Shown here: one piece after another, positions 17,695 to 26,239 of the stretch
Position numbering within the stretch: position 1 is the first letter of the stretch
Layout: the number at the start of each line of letters is the position of its first letter
Assembly (NCBI GenBank): GCA_964640175.1
Contig: CAZXFW010000001.1
Coordinates: 310,001 to 374,000, forward strand
Source of the DNA: JACKDX01 sp964640175
Lineage (GTDB): Bacteria > Myxococcota_A > Polyangia > Polyangiales > GCA-016699535
Reading direction: 5' to 3'
Length of the DNA stretch: 64,000 bases
The notes under the pieces: model-generated
The model's input: only the letters and a program-made list of their open reading frames with translations
What the model was told of the DNA's origin: nothing
Database searches by the model: none
Made by a program: the position numbers and the translations under genes

Positions 17695-19011
17695 CTAGTC
17701 TGGTTGAAAGAGGATCTGTTGGCTTGGGTCAATGAAGTAAAACATAGGCATGCGATCAAATGTGATTGCACCAAATGTATTGATAATGATTGAACATGCG
17801 GCAAGGGCCATAAAACCTTTTCCGAAGCGACGGCCACTTAAGGCTAAGAGCACCATCAGAGGAATCATGTAATCGAGTGCAAAGCGATATCCAAACTGAA
17901 CCCAGCCAGTGTTTTGATAACAAAGGTCGTATAGAGCCACCAAGCCTGCTGAGAAATATAACAAACGTGTGGTAGTGCTGAGCGCACGAGGCCATACTAA
18001 TGTGAGAAAATTGGGTGTGGTAAACCACAACGCAAGCCCATGGCCATTGATACTGACAAAAGGGGGAACTTTGAGTATCCACGGCAGTGACGCTAAGAAA
18101 ATCGCGAGGTTACGTGGCAGATAGTGATAGCTAAACAATCCCCATCGGTCGATGCGAGGTTGCCATCGGATGTTGAGGTAGCGATGTCCGAACTCGAAAA
18201 CGTCATCAAAACGAAGGTAATTGATCCACATGGATAGAGTCCCAATGAGGATGATTGGCAAAGCAAACCAACAACATGTGGTTGCAACTTCGTGCCAGTG
18301 GATAGTACGAAGTTGGTGCTTTACATAGGCCAGCGTAGCTTTAGGGGCCGTCCAAGGTGTTTGGTCTAGGGCTTGGCAATTGCGTTGAAGTGCCTGGCCA
18401 ACAAAGAAAATACCTAAAGGCGCAGTGGTGGGCCGTGAAATGAACGCCAGGCCCAGTGCGAGTCCAGCGGCAAAGGGTCGGCGTGCATCTACTGCCCAAA
18501 GCATGTAAAGGCAGCAAAGTATAGAAACAACGACATGTCCTGCAAACCATACGGTGCCTTGCACAGCAGTGAAATAGTAAACGGTCCCGAAAGCAAACAA
18601 GGCGGTCAGCAATAAGTCATCGCGAGCCGTACGTTGAGAACCTTTACGTTCTCTCAGAAACCTTAACAACACGTACAGCAACGCAGGCGCAAGACCTGCC
18701 AGGATATTCCAGATCAATCGATCAGGCGTGGACAAATCCCAAATGGCTACAAAAGGTATGAGTAGTATTGCTGGGAAAGGTGGAAAAGATACGTACCACT
18801 TGCCCTGGTACACCGCATAATCGTTGTGACCTGGGGGAGTGTTGCCTAGGACGTGCAATTGGCCTGCAAGAAAGCTACGAGCCAAATGAACATAGTGATT
18901 CCCGTAATTGGATTCTGCGCCGCTGCTGTAAATGTGGCCGGCACTGGTGAGAAGGTAGAGTCCCGCGCATACCAGAAATACACTGCCAGGCACGAATAGG
19001 CGCTTTAGCAC
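17695..19011 (-). CDS. Polytopic GT-C-like membrane glycosyltransferase, putative
   Basis: This 438-residue integral membrane protein has about ten hydrophobic segments. The N-terminal extracytoplasmic loop carries GAESNYGNHYVHLARSF and the W-Y-V-S-FPPFPA pattern seen in GT-C/PMT-type mannosyltransferases, which use polyprenyl-phosphate sugars. No exact family can be assigned. The start codon is GTG at 19011. It is transcribed alone, with no cell-surface sugar cluster beside it. Confidence 0.55.
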   Translation of the reverse strand: MLKRLFVPGSVFLVCAGLYLLTSAGHIYSSGAESNYGNHYVHLARSFLAGQLHVLGNTPPGHNDYAVYQGKWYVSFPPFPAILLIPFVAIWDLSTPDRLIWNILAGLAPALLYVLLRFLRERKGSQRTARDDLLLTALFAFGTVYYFTAVQGTVWFAGHVVVSILCCLYMLWAVDARRPFAAGLALGLAFISRPTTAPLGIFFVGQALQRNCQALDQTPWTAPKATLAYVKHQLRTIHWHEVATTCCWFALPIILIGTLSMWINYLRFDDVFEFGHRYLNIRWQPRIDRWGLFSYHYLPRNLAIFLASLPWILKVPPFVSINGHGLALWFTTPNFLTLVWPRALSTTTRLLYFSAGLVALYDLCYQNTGWVQFGYRFALDYMIPLMVLLALSGRRFGKGFMALAACSIIINTFGAITFDRMPMFYFIDPSQQILFQPD

Positions 19012-19121
19012 CGTGCCAACCTATCGAACTGCTTAGAAAATCTCAATTATTCTTGATTAAAATAATGGGGTTAGCGTGTTCGAGGCCTCCTTTAGAAAAT
19101 GCTTGGCTTGACGGAATAGGT

Positions 19122-20255
19122 ATGACGGCATACCACCTGCAAACCATGTCAAGTCTCAATACTGACCGTCTCACGACTGTGCTTCAGAATGTCATAGACC
19201 CTACGTTCCATCAGCCCATGCTTACCTTGGGGCTCTTAAAGGACATCACGTGTGATGAAGAGGGGCGTGTAAGCATGACGGTGCGTCTAAGTGCGCCATC
19301 GACAGCACTTCAGACCCGGATTCGCCATGCGCTGAAAGAAGCATTATCCCCGTTAGGGGTTACATCTCTTGATCTGCGCTGGGATTTACAAGTGCCTACC
19401 CGTCAGCCGTCCAGTGAAGATCCTGCGCCTGGCGTACGCAATGTTGTGGCGGTGATGTCTGGCAAAGGAGGAGTGGGCAAAAGCACCTGCGCTGCCAATT
19501 TAGCGATGGGATTATCACGGGCTGGTGCCAAGGTGGGTTTGTTGGATGCAGATATCTATGGCCCCTCTGTACCAACGTTGTTTGGAGTGATGGAGCATCC
19601 GACGTCTCAGGACGGCAAGAAGATCACGCCTCTGGAGCGGTTTGGTGTCAAACTCATGAGTATAGGCTTTCTTATGGAAGATCCTAAGGAAGCCGTGGTG
19701 TGGCGTGGTCCCATGTTGCATACCGCATTGATGCAGTTTGTTCGAGATGTTGATTGGGGCTCATTGGACTATTTGGTTTTAGATCTTCCTCCAGGCACGG
19801 GCGATGTTGCGCTAAGCTTATCGCAACATGTGACAATGACTGGTGCAGTGATTGTCACAACTCCACAGGAGGTAGCTTTGCAGGATGTGTACAAAGCAGT
19901 TTCCATGTGCACGAAACTCAACTTGCCGATCTTAGGCGTGGTTGAAAATATGAGCCATTTTGTTGATTCTGCAGGGGTGAGCCATCACATCTTTGGAGAA
20001 GGTGGTGGTGAGAAGGTTGCAGCCTTTGCGCAAGCTCCATTGCTTACGAAATTGCCACTTGATCCTAAGTTGGTTGAATGGGGCGACAAAGGGGTTCCGC
20101 TCGCGCAAGCTCAGCCAGATAGCCCCACTGCAAAAGTGTTTTCAGAACTGGCAGAAGACCTTGCGATACGAATCGCAGTGCTGCATTTTGAGCGAGCAGG
20201 AGGGCATAAGGCTCCTCCGACTGAAGGGCCAAAACGCCTAAAAGTATTACAATAG
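19122..20255 (+). CDS. Mrp/NBP35-family P-loop ATPase (ApbC-like) lacking the CxxC motif
   Basis: This protein belongs to the iron-sulfur carrier ATPase family. An N-terminal MIP18/DUF59-like domain covers about the first 85 residues. The deviant Walker A GKGGVGKST lies near residues 114-122, followed by DADIYGPSVPTLFG and the LDYLVLDLPPGTGD region. At the place where family members normally carry a Cys-x-x-Cys cluster ligand, this protein reads NMSHFVDSAGVSHHIFG, with no cysteine. It may act without binding a cluster or have lost carrier function. The start is uncertain: ATG 19146 and 19053 are alternatives, and none has a strong ribosome site. Confidence 0.85.
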   Translation: MTAYHLQTMSSLNTDRLTTVLQNVIDPTFHQPMLTLGLLKDITCDEEGRVSMTVRLSAPSTALQTRIRHALKEALSPLGVTSLDLRWDLQVPTRQPSSEDPAPGVRNVVAVMSGKGGVGKSTCAANLAMGLSRAGAKVGLLDADIYGPSVPTLFGVMEHPTSQDGKKITPLERFGVKLMSIGFLMEDPKEAVVWRGPMLHTALMQFVRDVDWGSLDYLVLDLPPGTGDVALSLSQHVTMTGAVIVTTPQEVALQDVYKAVSMCTKLNLPILGVVENMSHFVDSAGVSHHIFGEGGGEKVAAFAQAPLLTKLPLDPKLVEWGDKGVPLAQAQPDSPTAKVFSELAEDLAIRIAVLHFERAGGHKAPPTEGPKRLKVLQ

Positions 20256-20264
20256 GCGGTTTTC
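20231..20264. terminator. Possible bidirectional terminator between mrp and the FAM20-like gene
   Basis: AAAACGCCTA (20231-20240) can pair with TAGGCGGTTTT (20253 on), with a single bulged G and a loop of about 12 bases. A T-run ends the stem on the plus strand, and the flanking A-run gives Ts on the minus strand. The hairpin spans the end of mrp, between convergent genes. Confidence 0.45.
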
Positions 20265-20275
20265 CGTCAGTCCCA

Positions 20276-21346
20276 TTATTCAAACGTTAAGACGTTAGTA
20301 TCTCCGTAAATTTCAATCAAAGATTGTATATACGAGAGTATCGTTGCGCGTCGATCCAAAACACCTTGGATTTGTGCATCACTGAGGAGTATGGGGTGAG
20401 GGGTATCTCCGTTGAGCACTGAAGAGAGTTGAGTGATTTCGAGGTTAAGTAATCCTGCATAAAGTGTTCGTGAAAATTTCTGCACTTGACGAAGCTTTTG
20501 ATACACGCGCTCATGGACTTTACCTCGTAGGGGTGCCCCAAAGCCTGAGTTGTGATCAAGCAAAATCAGTCGATGATTGTCTTTCGTAATTTTAAAATTT
20601 CCACCGCTAAAGCGGTCCCAATTGCCAATCAAATAATCAAAGACCAACATATCGCTAAGATCATGTGCAATGGATGTGGAAGGAGCAACTGAGCCCTGAA
20701 GTAACCATTGTTCCCAAGCAGGATTACCTAGATCACTAAATTTTGGCGGCTTGGCGTCTTCTACCCAGTAAATAAGTGCACCCATGGTGGATCCATCATT
20801 ATCCCAAACTATGCGTTCATTGAGTTTTGTCCAAGTTTCTGTAGATCCCGAATACAACTTGGTTTGCAATTCATCGCGTGTGTACTTCACTAAAATGGCC
20901 GGGGGCACGGTAGTCAGGCCAAACGTCTGAGCGAGTCGGAATGCTGCAATCTCACGTTGGTAAGCCGTCAACCGATCTTTCGTGGCAGGTTTAAATGCAG
21001 CTTGAATGTGTGAGGTAAACTCAACACGGAATGTGACGGAGCTTCCTCCCATAGGACGAAAACGAGTGGTTGACGCACTGGCCTGCTGCAGTTCAGCTAT
21101 CAGTGTGTGAAGTGTTTTGTCTGAATTGGCAAAGAGCAGCGGTGCAGGGACGGCTTCTGTGGAAATTGCTGTTTCAGGTTTTGAGGGGGTGATTGGCTTA
21201 GAAGGCTTTTCATCATGGCTAAGAGAAGGAGCGGGTGAGCTTGGGGACTTGGATTTTGATCTATCGGGGGTGTGATTGCACGATCCTAGGATGACCCCCA
21301 ATGATATCCAACACGATAAAGCGATGATCGCTAAACAACGAAGCAC
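20276..21346 (-). CDS. Predicted lipoprotein kinase of the FAM20/HipA-like fold
   Basis: A GTG start at 21346, 8 bp after the acyl-CoA dehydrogenase stop, gives a 356-residue protein with a lipoprotein signal peptide whose lipid-attachment Cys is C23 (VILGSC). A Ser/Pro/Lys-rich linker of about 45 residues follows. The rest resembles atypical FAM20/four-jointed kinases. K119 lies in AAFKP and E132 in REIAAF, followed by VPP. The catalytic-loop-like FDYLIGNWDR contains D244. A metal-binding-like LLDHNSGFG contains D264. The family phosphorylates secreted proteins or sugars in animals; bacterial substrates are unknown. An in-frame ATG at 21442 lies inside the upstream gene and is unlikely. Kinase activity is inferred from motifs only. 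Confidence 0.7.
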   Translation of the reverse strand: MLRCLAIIALSCWISLGVILGSCNHTPDRSKSKSPSSPAPSLSHDEKPSKPITPSKPETAISTEAVPAPLLFANSDKTLHTLIAELQQASASTTRFRPMGGSSVTFRVEFTSHIQAAFKPATKDRLTAYQREIAAFRLAQTFGLTTVPPAILVKYTRDELQTKLYSGSTETWTKLNERIVWDNDGSTMGALIYWVEDAKPPKFSDLGNPAWEQWLLQGSVAPSTSIAHDLSDMLVFDYLIGNWDRFSGGNFKITKDNHRLILLDHNSGFGAPLRGKVHERVYQKLRQVQKFSRTLYAGLLNLEITQLSSVLNGDTPHPILLSDAQIQGVLDRRATILSYIQSLIEIYGDTNVLTFE

Positions 21347-21353
21347 AGCAGAG

Positions 21354-22502
21354 TTATTTATATCCAGCAAATAGATTTCGCGCGATGACCATGCGTTGGA
21401 TTTGTGATGTTCCTTCGTATATTTGGAGTATTTTGGCATCACGCATCAGCTTTTCTACAGGAAAATCACGCATATAGCCATTCCCTCCAAACACTTGGAC
21501 GGCATCGGTGGTCACTTGCATAGCACTGTCAGCTCCAAAGGCCTTACTAAAGGATGCTACCTGAGAGTGGGGATCACCCCGCTCCACTAACCAGGCTGCT
21601 TTGTGTACGAGCAGGCGGGTTGCTTCGTATTTAATGGCCATGTCTGCAACCATAAACTGGACTGCTTGATGTTCTGCTATCGGCTTCCCAAAAGACACCC
21701 GTTCTTGGGCGTAGGCGATGCTTTCATCCAATGCACGTCGCATGATTCCGCATGCGGCGGCGCCAATGTCAGGGCGTGTGATATCAAACGTACGCATGGC
21801 GAGCTTGAAGCCTTCGCCCGGGGGTGCCAGTAGATTGTCTTGGGGTACTTTGACTTCTTCCAGTATGATAGAAGCTGTATCACTGGCCCGCTGACCCATC
21901 TTATCTTCTTTTTTTCCGATGGATAGCCCTGGGGAGTCCCGGTCCACGATAAATGCTGCGATACCTTTATGGCGTGCCTGAGGGTCAGTGGTGGCAAAGA
22001 TCACAAACCAGTTTGCCCATGAGGCATTGGTAATAAAGCATTTTTGTCCGTGTAGCACCCATTCATTGCCATGCTGCGTAGCAAGTGTTCGTAAGCCAGC
22101 GACATCGCTTCCAGCTCCAGGCTCTGTGGTGGCATAACTTGCCATTACGGGGTCTGCGGTCAGCATGCCAAGATACTTTTTCTTTTGCGTTTCGCTTCCT
22201 GCAAGTTTCAATGGTGCGGCCGCAAGGCCATTGGCTGCCAAACTTGTTTGAATGCCAGAGCACCCGTAGGCTAACTCTTCTTGGAGCAAGGCACTCTCAA
22301 GCGCACTGATGCCTAGCCCTCCATAGGCTTGTGGTATAGTAGGCGATACCAATCCGAGGCTCCATGCTTCGTGGAACACGTTTCTTGGAAGTTCTCCGTT
22401 ACGGTCACATTCAGAAGCGATCGGAGTAATGCGTTCTTTAGTAAATCGCTTGGCTGTTTCTATGAGCGCAAGCTGTTCTTGGTTGAGCGCAAAGTCCATC
22501 AT
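21354..22502 (-). CDS. Acyl-CoA dehydrogenase
   Basis: This FAD-dependent enzyme of about 382 residues catalyses the first step of fatty-acid or branched-chain acyl-CoA oxidation. Family motifs are clear: YATTEPGAGSD near residue 125, CFITNASWANWFV, QRASDTASIILEEVKVP, and the C-terminal VFGGNGYMRDFPVEKLMRDAK. The last of these precedes QIYEGTSQIQR, which contains the Glu used as catalytic base in short-chain enzymes. The start is one of two adjacent ATGs (22502 or 22499); the longer frame to 22568 runs into the previous gene. It lies between a small membrane protein and the FAM20-like kinase in one operon. Confidence 0.92.
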   Translation of the reverse strand: MMDFALNQEQLALIETAKRFTKERITPIASECDRNGELPRNVFHEAWSLGLVSPTIPQAYGGLGISALESALLQEELAYGCSGIQTSLAANGLAAAPLKLAGSETQKKKYLGMLTADPVMASYATTEPGAGSDVAGLRTLATQHGNEWVLHGQKCFITNASWANWFVIFATTDPQARHKGIAAFIVDRDSPGLSIGKKEDKMGQRASDTASIILEEVKVPQDNLLAPPGEGFKLAMRTFDITRPDIGAAACGIMRRALDESIAYAQERVSFGKPIAEHQAVQFMVADMAIKYEATRLLVHKAAWLVERGDPHSQVASFSKAFGADSAMQVTTDAVQVFGGNGYMRDFPVEKLMRDAKILQIYEGTSQIQRMVIARNLFAGYK

Positions 22503-22503
22503 A

Positions 22504-22632
22504 TTATTCTTGGCGTTGTTTGAGTTGTTTATAGAGTTCTGCGCGTGCAGAGCGCGCTCCAAGTACAAATCCTAAAGCAATACCCATCAAGAAAATGCCA
22601 GGAATGTATAAAAAATGGGCCACCGATGGCAT
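22504..22632 (-). CDS. Small membrane protein in the ccm operon (42 residues)
   Basis: A short gene from ATG 22632 encodes one hydrophobic helix (FLYIPGIFLMGIALGFVLGA) followed by a charged tail (RSARAELYKQLKQRQE). It starts 4 bp after the CcmD-like stop and ends 1 bp before the acyl-CoA dehydrogenase start, filling the space exactly. That supports it as real. The arrangement of one helix plus a basic cytoplasmic tail is like CcmD or CcoQ. Function is unknown. Confidence 0.55.
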   Translation of the reverse strand: MPSVAHFLYIPGIFLMGIALGFVLGARSARAELYKQLKQRQE

Positions 22633-22636
22633 AGAG

Positions 22637-22960
22637 CTAACCTGTATGATGAGAACCTTTAAGTAGATGCTTTCCTGTGGACAGACTCTGTTCAATCTGT
22701 GCTAGCTGCTTTTCAATACGTGCGCTTTGACGTTCGATGCGAAAAACATACAGCATCAGCAAAAGCCAAACGATGGTATAGGCGGCTCCTAAGAGCATGC
22801 CCCCGGGCACCTCTTCTGCGACTGGTCCTTTCACAGTTTGAAAACTTTCGGCACGACTTTCTTCGACAGAGCGTGAGGGTAGATCGTCAGCAAAAGCTGT
22901 CATCGTGCTGAAGGTTATGGCAACAATATAAATCCAGGTAATCCATCGACCTAGGCGCAT
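22637..22960 (-). CDS. CcmD-family protein with signal peptide
   Basis: This 107-residue protein has an N-terminal signal peptide ending near TAFA, a periplasmic stretch, one membrane helix (LLGAAYTIVWLLLMLYVF) and a short coiled coil (RIERQSARIEKQLAQIEQSL). This is the long form of CcmD that accompanies CcmC in deltaproteobacterial-type operons. CcmD helps release holo-CcmE in cytochrome c maturation. It starts 2 bp after the CcmC stop. A longer frame to 23017 overlaps ccmC and was not chosen. Confidence 0.65.
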   Translation of the reverse strand: MRLGRWITWIYIVAITFSTMTAFADDLPSRSVEESRAESFQTVKGPVAEEVPGGMLLGAAYTIVWLLLMLYVFRIERQSARIEKQLAQIEQSLSTGKHLLKGSHHTG

Positions 22961-22962
22961 GG

Positions 22963-23673
22963 TTACGGCTCCATTTCCAACTCGCGTATGTTGTGTAACA
23001 CTCGTTCGTATCGGCATTGCAGCGACTCAAGCCGACTCCGTGCTCGGATAAGTAAGACGATAAGCACCGTAAAAGTAATAAAGCTGAGGATCAATGCGGG
23101 AATCATGTCGGAGTGAAGGCCGCCGCCTTTACCGGTGATGACTGCAGGATGGGTGCCGCGCCATTTTTGTACGCTGTAGTGAATGATAGGCAGGTCCAAC
23201 ACTCCAAGAACGGCTAAGGCTGCTGCAAATCGATGCTCAACCTCGCCAGCTCCTGAAAGCCCACGCAAGATCCAGTACGCGGAAAAAATCATGCCTGCTA
23301 ATAATGTCGTCGTTAGCCGTGGATCCCAAGTCCAATAGACTCCCCAGGCTTTTCTTGCCCATAACGGTCCGGTGGTCAGTACGATGAGGCAAAATATAAG
23401 ACCAACCTCGCCGGCTGCGAGCGCCAGCCTATTCCATCGAGGCTGTGGCTTGATTAAGTATATCGCGCTACATACGCCGCATACGAGAAAACCCACATAC
23501 ATGGCATAAGCGCTCGGGACGTGAAAATAGAAGATCTTTTGGACAATGCCCATTTGGGCTTCCACGGGGGCATACGCAAAAATTGCATAAAGGTCTGCTA
23601 AAATAAGCAAAGTGCATGCGACTATGGCGCTGTACCACCAAAGAGTTGTGTTTTTGGAGCTAACGCGTTGCAT
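22963..23673 (-). CDS. ccmC: Heme exporter/CcmC-family cytochrome c assembly protein
   Basis: This integral membrane protein of about 236 residues has six helices and delivers heme to the chaperone CcmE during cytochrome c maturation. The WWD-type periplasmic motif WGVYWTWDPRLT lies near residues 110-121, and both axial-ligand-like histidines are present (FYFHVPSAY and IIHYSVQKW). The ATG at 23673 was preferred over a TTG at 23706, which would abut the divergent ATPase start. Other ccm genes (ccmA, B, E, F) are not in the window. Confidence 0.88.
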   Translation of the reverse strand: MQRVSSKNTTLWWYSAIVACTLLILADLYAIFAYAPVEAQMGIVQKIFYFHVPSAYAMYVGFLVCGVCSAIYLIKPQPRWNRLALAAGEVGLIFCLIVLTTGPLWARKAWGVYWTWDPRLTTTLLAGMIFSAYWILRGLSGAGEVEHRFAAALAVLGVLDLPIIHYSVQKWRGTHPAVITGKGGGLHSDMIPALILSFITFTVLIVLLIRARSRLESLQCRYERVLHNIRELEMEP

Positions 23674-23705
23674 CGACTGGAAGAAACCTATCACAATACG
23701 CTGCA

Positions 23706-24623
23706 ATGGGCGATGCGATAAATAAGCGACTTGTCATTGTGGCAGGGAAGGGTGGAGTCGGTCGGACGACCGTATCGGCGGCTATGGGCCTGGCGGCGGC
23801 AAAGCAGGGTAAGCGGGTACTGATTGCGATGTGTCATGTTAAGGAGCAATTAAGCCACATGTTGGAAGTAGCACCCATCGGGGCATCCATTAATCAGGTT
23901 TTGCCACGAATCGACGCGGTCAATATTCTTCCCGAAGCCGCTTTACGTGAATACGGACAGCTCAAAATCAAAATACCTTTGCTGTATCGAGCCGTATTTG
24001 AAAACAAAACTGTCCTAGGGTTTCTACGGGCCACTCCGGGAATTGAAGCATGGTCCATGTTAGGTAAGGTTTGTTATCACGTACATCAAAGAGAGCAGGA
24101 TCATCGCTTCAAGTATGATCTAGTTATTTTAGATGCGCCTGCGACAGGCCATTGTTTGGACATGCTTCGTGTGCCTCGCGTAATTTTAGATCTTGTTCCA
24201 TCGAGTTTATTACGCAAGGACGCGGAAGCTGCTTGGGAGCTCCTCCAAGACAGTGCTCAAACAGCTGCGGTGGTAGTGAGTTGGCCAGAGGAAATGCCTG
24301 TGAATGAAGCCATTGAATTGCAGCACGGCTTAGAGGATGAACTGAATATTAATGTGACAGAGGTTATTGCCAATGGAGTTATTAAGGAGCTGTTTCAGCC
24401 CGAAGAGCGGAAGCGGCTAACCCAGTTGCCTCAGCATGGTATTGCCGTGCCTGGAAAATGTGTAGTTCAAGCTGCATACCGTCGGAGCCTTCGTGAAACC
24501 GAACAAGTAGAGTTGCTTGCAACATTGGCAAAGGCGAGCACAAAGCCACTAGTGTCTTTGCCACGGCTTGTAAACGCTGATTTGAAGCGAGCGCATCTCG
24601 AAGAATTAAGCACGTACTTCTAG
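23706..24623 (+). CDS. ArsA/GET3-like P-loop ATPase
   Basis: This 305-residue soluble ATPase of the ArsA group in the MinD/SIMIBI class has deviant Walker A GKGGVGRTT near residue 15 and switch/Walker B YDLVILDAPATGHCLDML near 137, typical of ArsA and GET3. Arsenite-binding cysteines arranged as in true ArsA are not apparent, and no arsenic genes are near. A role in membrane-protein targeting or another process is therefore possible. It is a single-domain form. Its ATG is only 32 bp from the divergent ccmC start. Confidence 0.78.
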   Translation: MGDAINKRLVIVAGKGGVGRTTVSAAMGLAAAKQGKRVLIAMCHVKEQLSHMLEVAPIGASINQVLPRIDAVNILPEAALREYGQLKIKIPLLYRAVFENKTVLGFLRATPGIEAWSMLGKVCYHVHQREQDHRFKYDLVILDAPATGHCLDMLRVPRVILDLVPSSLLRKDAEAAWELLQDSAQTAAVVVSWPEEMPVNEAIELQHGLEDELNINVTEVIANGVIKELFQPEERKRLTQLPQHGIAVPGKCVVQAAYRRSLRETEQVELLATLAKASTKPLVSLPRLVNADLKRAHLEELSTYF

Positions 24624-24660
24624 TTTAGTAACAAGACAAGCGGAAGGTTGCCAATCAGGC

Positions 24661-24698
24661 CACCTTTTTGAATCACGATAATCTGCTTGATTCAGGTG
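24661..24698 (+). terminator. Hairpin after the ArsA-like gene
   Basis: GAATCA and TGATTC (24670-24675 and 24688-24693), continued by CACCT and AGGTG with a four-T bulge on the left arm, form a hairpin 38 bp after the stop. It is followed by CTTCTTTCT, which is only a mediocre U-tract. It may terminate the ATPase transcript or sit in the gcvPB leader. Confidence 0.35.
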
Positions 24699-24724
24699 CT
24701 TCTTTCTGGCAATAGAACGAATCT

Positions 24725-26209
24725 ATGCTCAATACTGGTACCCGTGATTTTGCGTTTGTTGAACCACTGCTTTTTGAGCAGGGTGCTCGAGGCCGGTGCG
24801 GGGCCTCACTGCCTAACAATGAATTTGGCCAAGTAGATGTCGATGCCTATTTCGGCGAGCTAGCACGTGGTAGCCAAGCAGAATTGCCAGCACTTTCTGA
24901 ACCTGAAGTGATTAGGCATTTTGTTCGCTTGAGCCGTGGCAATTTTGCCATTGACACAGGCATGGTTCCTCTTGGCTCGTGTACGATGAAGTACAATCCA
25001 AAAGTTAATGAGTGGGCTGCGAGACTGCCTGGTTTTGCTAAAGCACACCCGTATAGTCCTGTCGAGTGTGTTCAGGGTGCGCTTGAGATTATGTATCAGC
25101 TAGAGCGCCTACTGGCTGAAATCTGTGGCATGGATCGAGTGAGCCTCCAACCTGCGGCAGGTGCTCAGGGAGAACTTACAGGGTTGATGATGATTCGGGC
25201 CTATCATCAAGCACAGGGCCGTGCGCCAAAAAAGGTGCTTATTCCCGATACAGCCCATGGGACTAATCCAGCGTCATGTGCGCTGAGTGGTCTTGAAGCT
25301 AAGCCCTTTGCGGTCGGTGAGACGGGCATTATTCGGCTTGAGTCTCTGATCTCGTATATGGACAACGATGTTGCCGCGATCATGTTAACCAATCCGAATA
25401 CGGTAGGGTTATTTGAGACGCATCTACACGAAATTGCAGCGTTTGTGCATGAACATGGCGGCCTTGTGTATGGTGATGGAGCAAATCTAAATGCGGTGAT
25501 GGGTAAAGCACGGCCAGGGGACTTGGGTGTGGATGTCATGCAGTTCAATTTGCATAAAACATTTACAACACCCCATGGAGGAGGCGGGCCAGGCTCTGGG
25601 CCTGTGGCGTTCAAACAGAAATTGGCGGACTTCGCGCCTACACCTGTGATTTCGCATGCGACAGATCGAGGCTACTATTTTGACTTTGACCGCCCTAAAA
25701 GCGTTGGTCGGTTACGCTCGTTTTATGGAAATTTCGGAATGATGGTGCGCGCCTATGCGTATATCCGCGAAATGGGTGCTGCAGGGTTAACACAAGCCAC
25801 CGAGCTTGCCGTGTTGAATGCCAACTACCTCCGTGCATGTATGCAAAAGACATGGGAGGTCGCTTTTGATCAATTATGCATGCATGAGTTTTTGGCGAGT
25901 GATCGGCATCTTAAACAAACCGGTGTGACGACATTGGATATTGCTAAAAGATTGATGGATTATGGGTTTCATGCTCCTACGGTATATTGGCCGTTAGTAG
26001 TCAAAGGCGCCATGCTTATCGAGCCTACGGAGACTGAAAGCAAAAGCACACTCGATCAGTTTGTAACGGCTATGTCAGAGATTAGCCAACAGGCTCTAAA
26101 AGAGCCTGAAATGGTTAAAAAGGCACCGCACTCTACTCGCCTCCGTCGGTTGGACGAAACCCAAGCCGCCAGGCGTCCCAAGTTACGTTGGCGACCTGAA
26201 CTTAGCTAA
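24725..26209 (+). CDS. gcvPB: Glycine dehydrogenase (decarboxylating) subunit 2
   Basis: This is the beta subunit of the two-subunit P-protein of the glycine cleavage system, which decarboxylates glycine with pyridoxal phosphate. The 494 residues include MVPLGSCTMKYNPK near residue 80, the PLP-lysine segment FNLHKTFTTPHGGGGPG near 275 (Lys in HKT), and DTAHGTNPAS near 176. Length fits GcvPB. Its partners gcvPA, gcvH and gcvT are not adjacent and do not appear in the window, unlike the usual gcvT-H-PA-PB operon. Confidence 0.93.
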   Translation: MLNTGTRDFAFVEPLLFEQGARGRCGASLPNNEFGQVDVDAYFGELARGSQAELPALSEPEVIRHFVRLSRGNFAIDTGMVPLGSCTMKYNPKVNEWAARLPGFAKAHPYSPVECVQGALEIMYQLERLLAEICGMDRVSLQPAAGAQGELTGLMMIRAYHQAQGRAPKKVLIPDTAHGTNPASCALSGLEAKPFAVGETGIIRLESLISYMDNDVAAIMLTNPNTVGLFETHLHEIAAFVHEHGGLVYGDGANLNAVMGKARPGDLGVDVMQFNLHKTFTTPHGGGGPGSGPVAFKQKLADFAPTPVISHATDRGYYFDFDRPKSVGRLRSFYGNFGMMVRAYAYIREMGAAGLTQATELAVLNANYLRACMQKTWEVAFDQLCMHEFLASDRHLKQTGVTTLDIAKRLMDYGFHAPTVYWPLVVKGAMLIEPTETESKSTLDQFVTAMSEISQQALKEPEMVKKAPHSTRLRRLDETQAARRPKLRWRPELS

Positions 26210-26239
26210 ACAACGAGTGCCTGATCACGGTTCAGTGTT

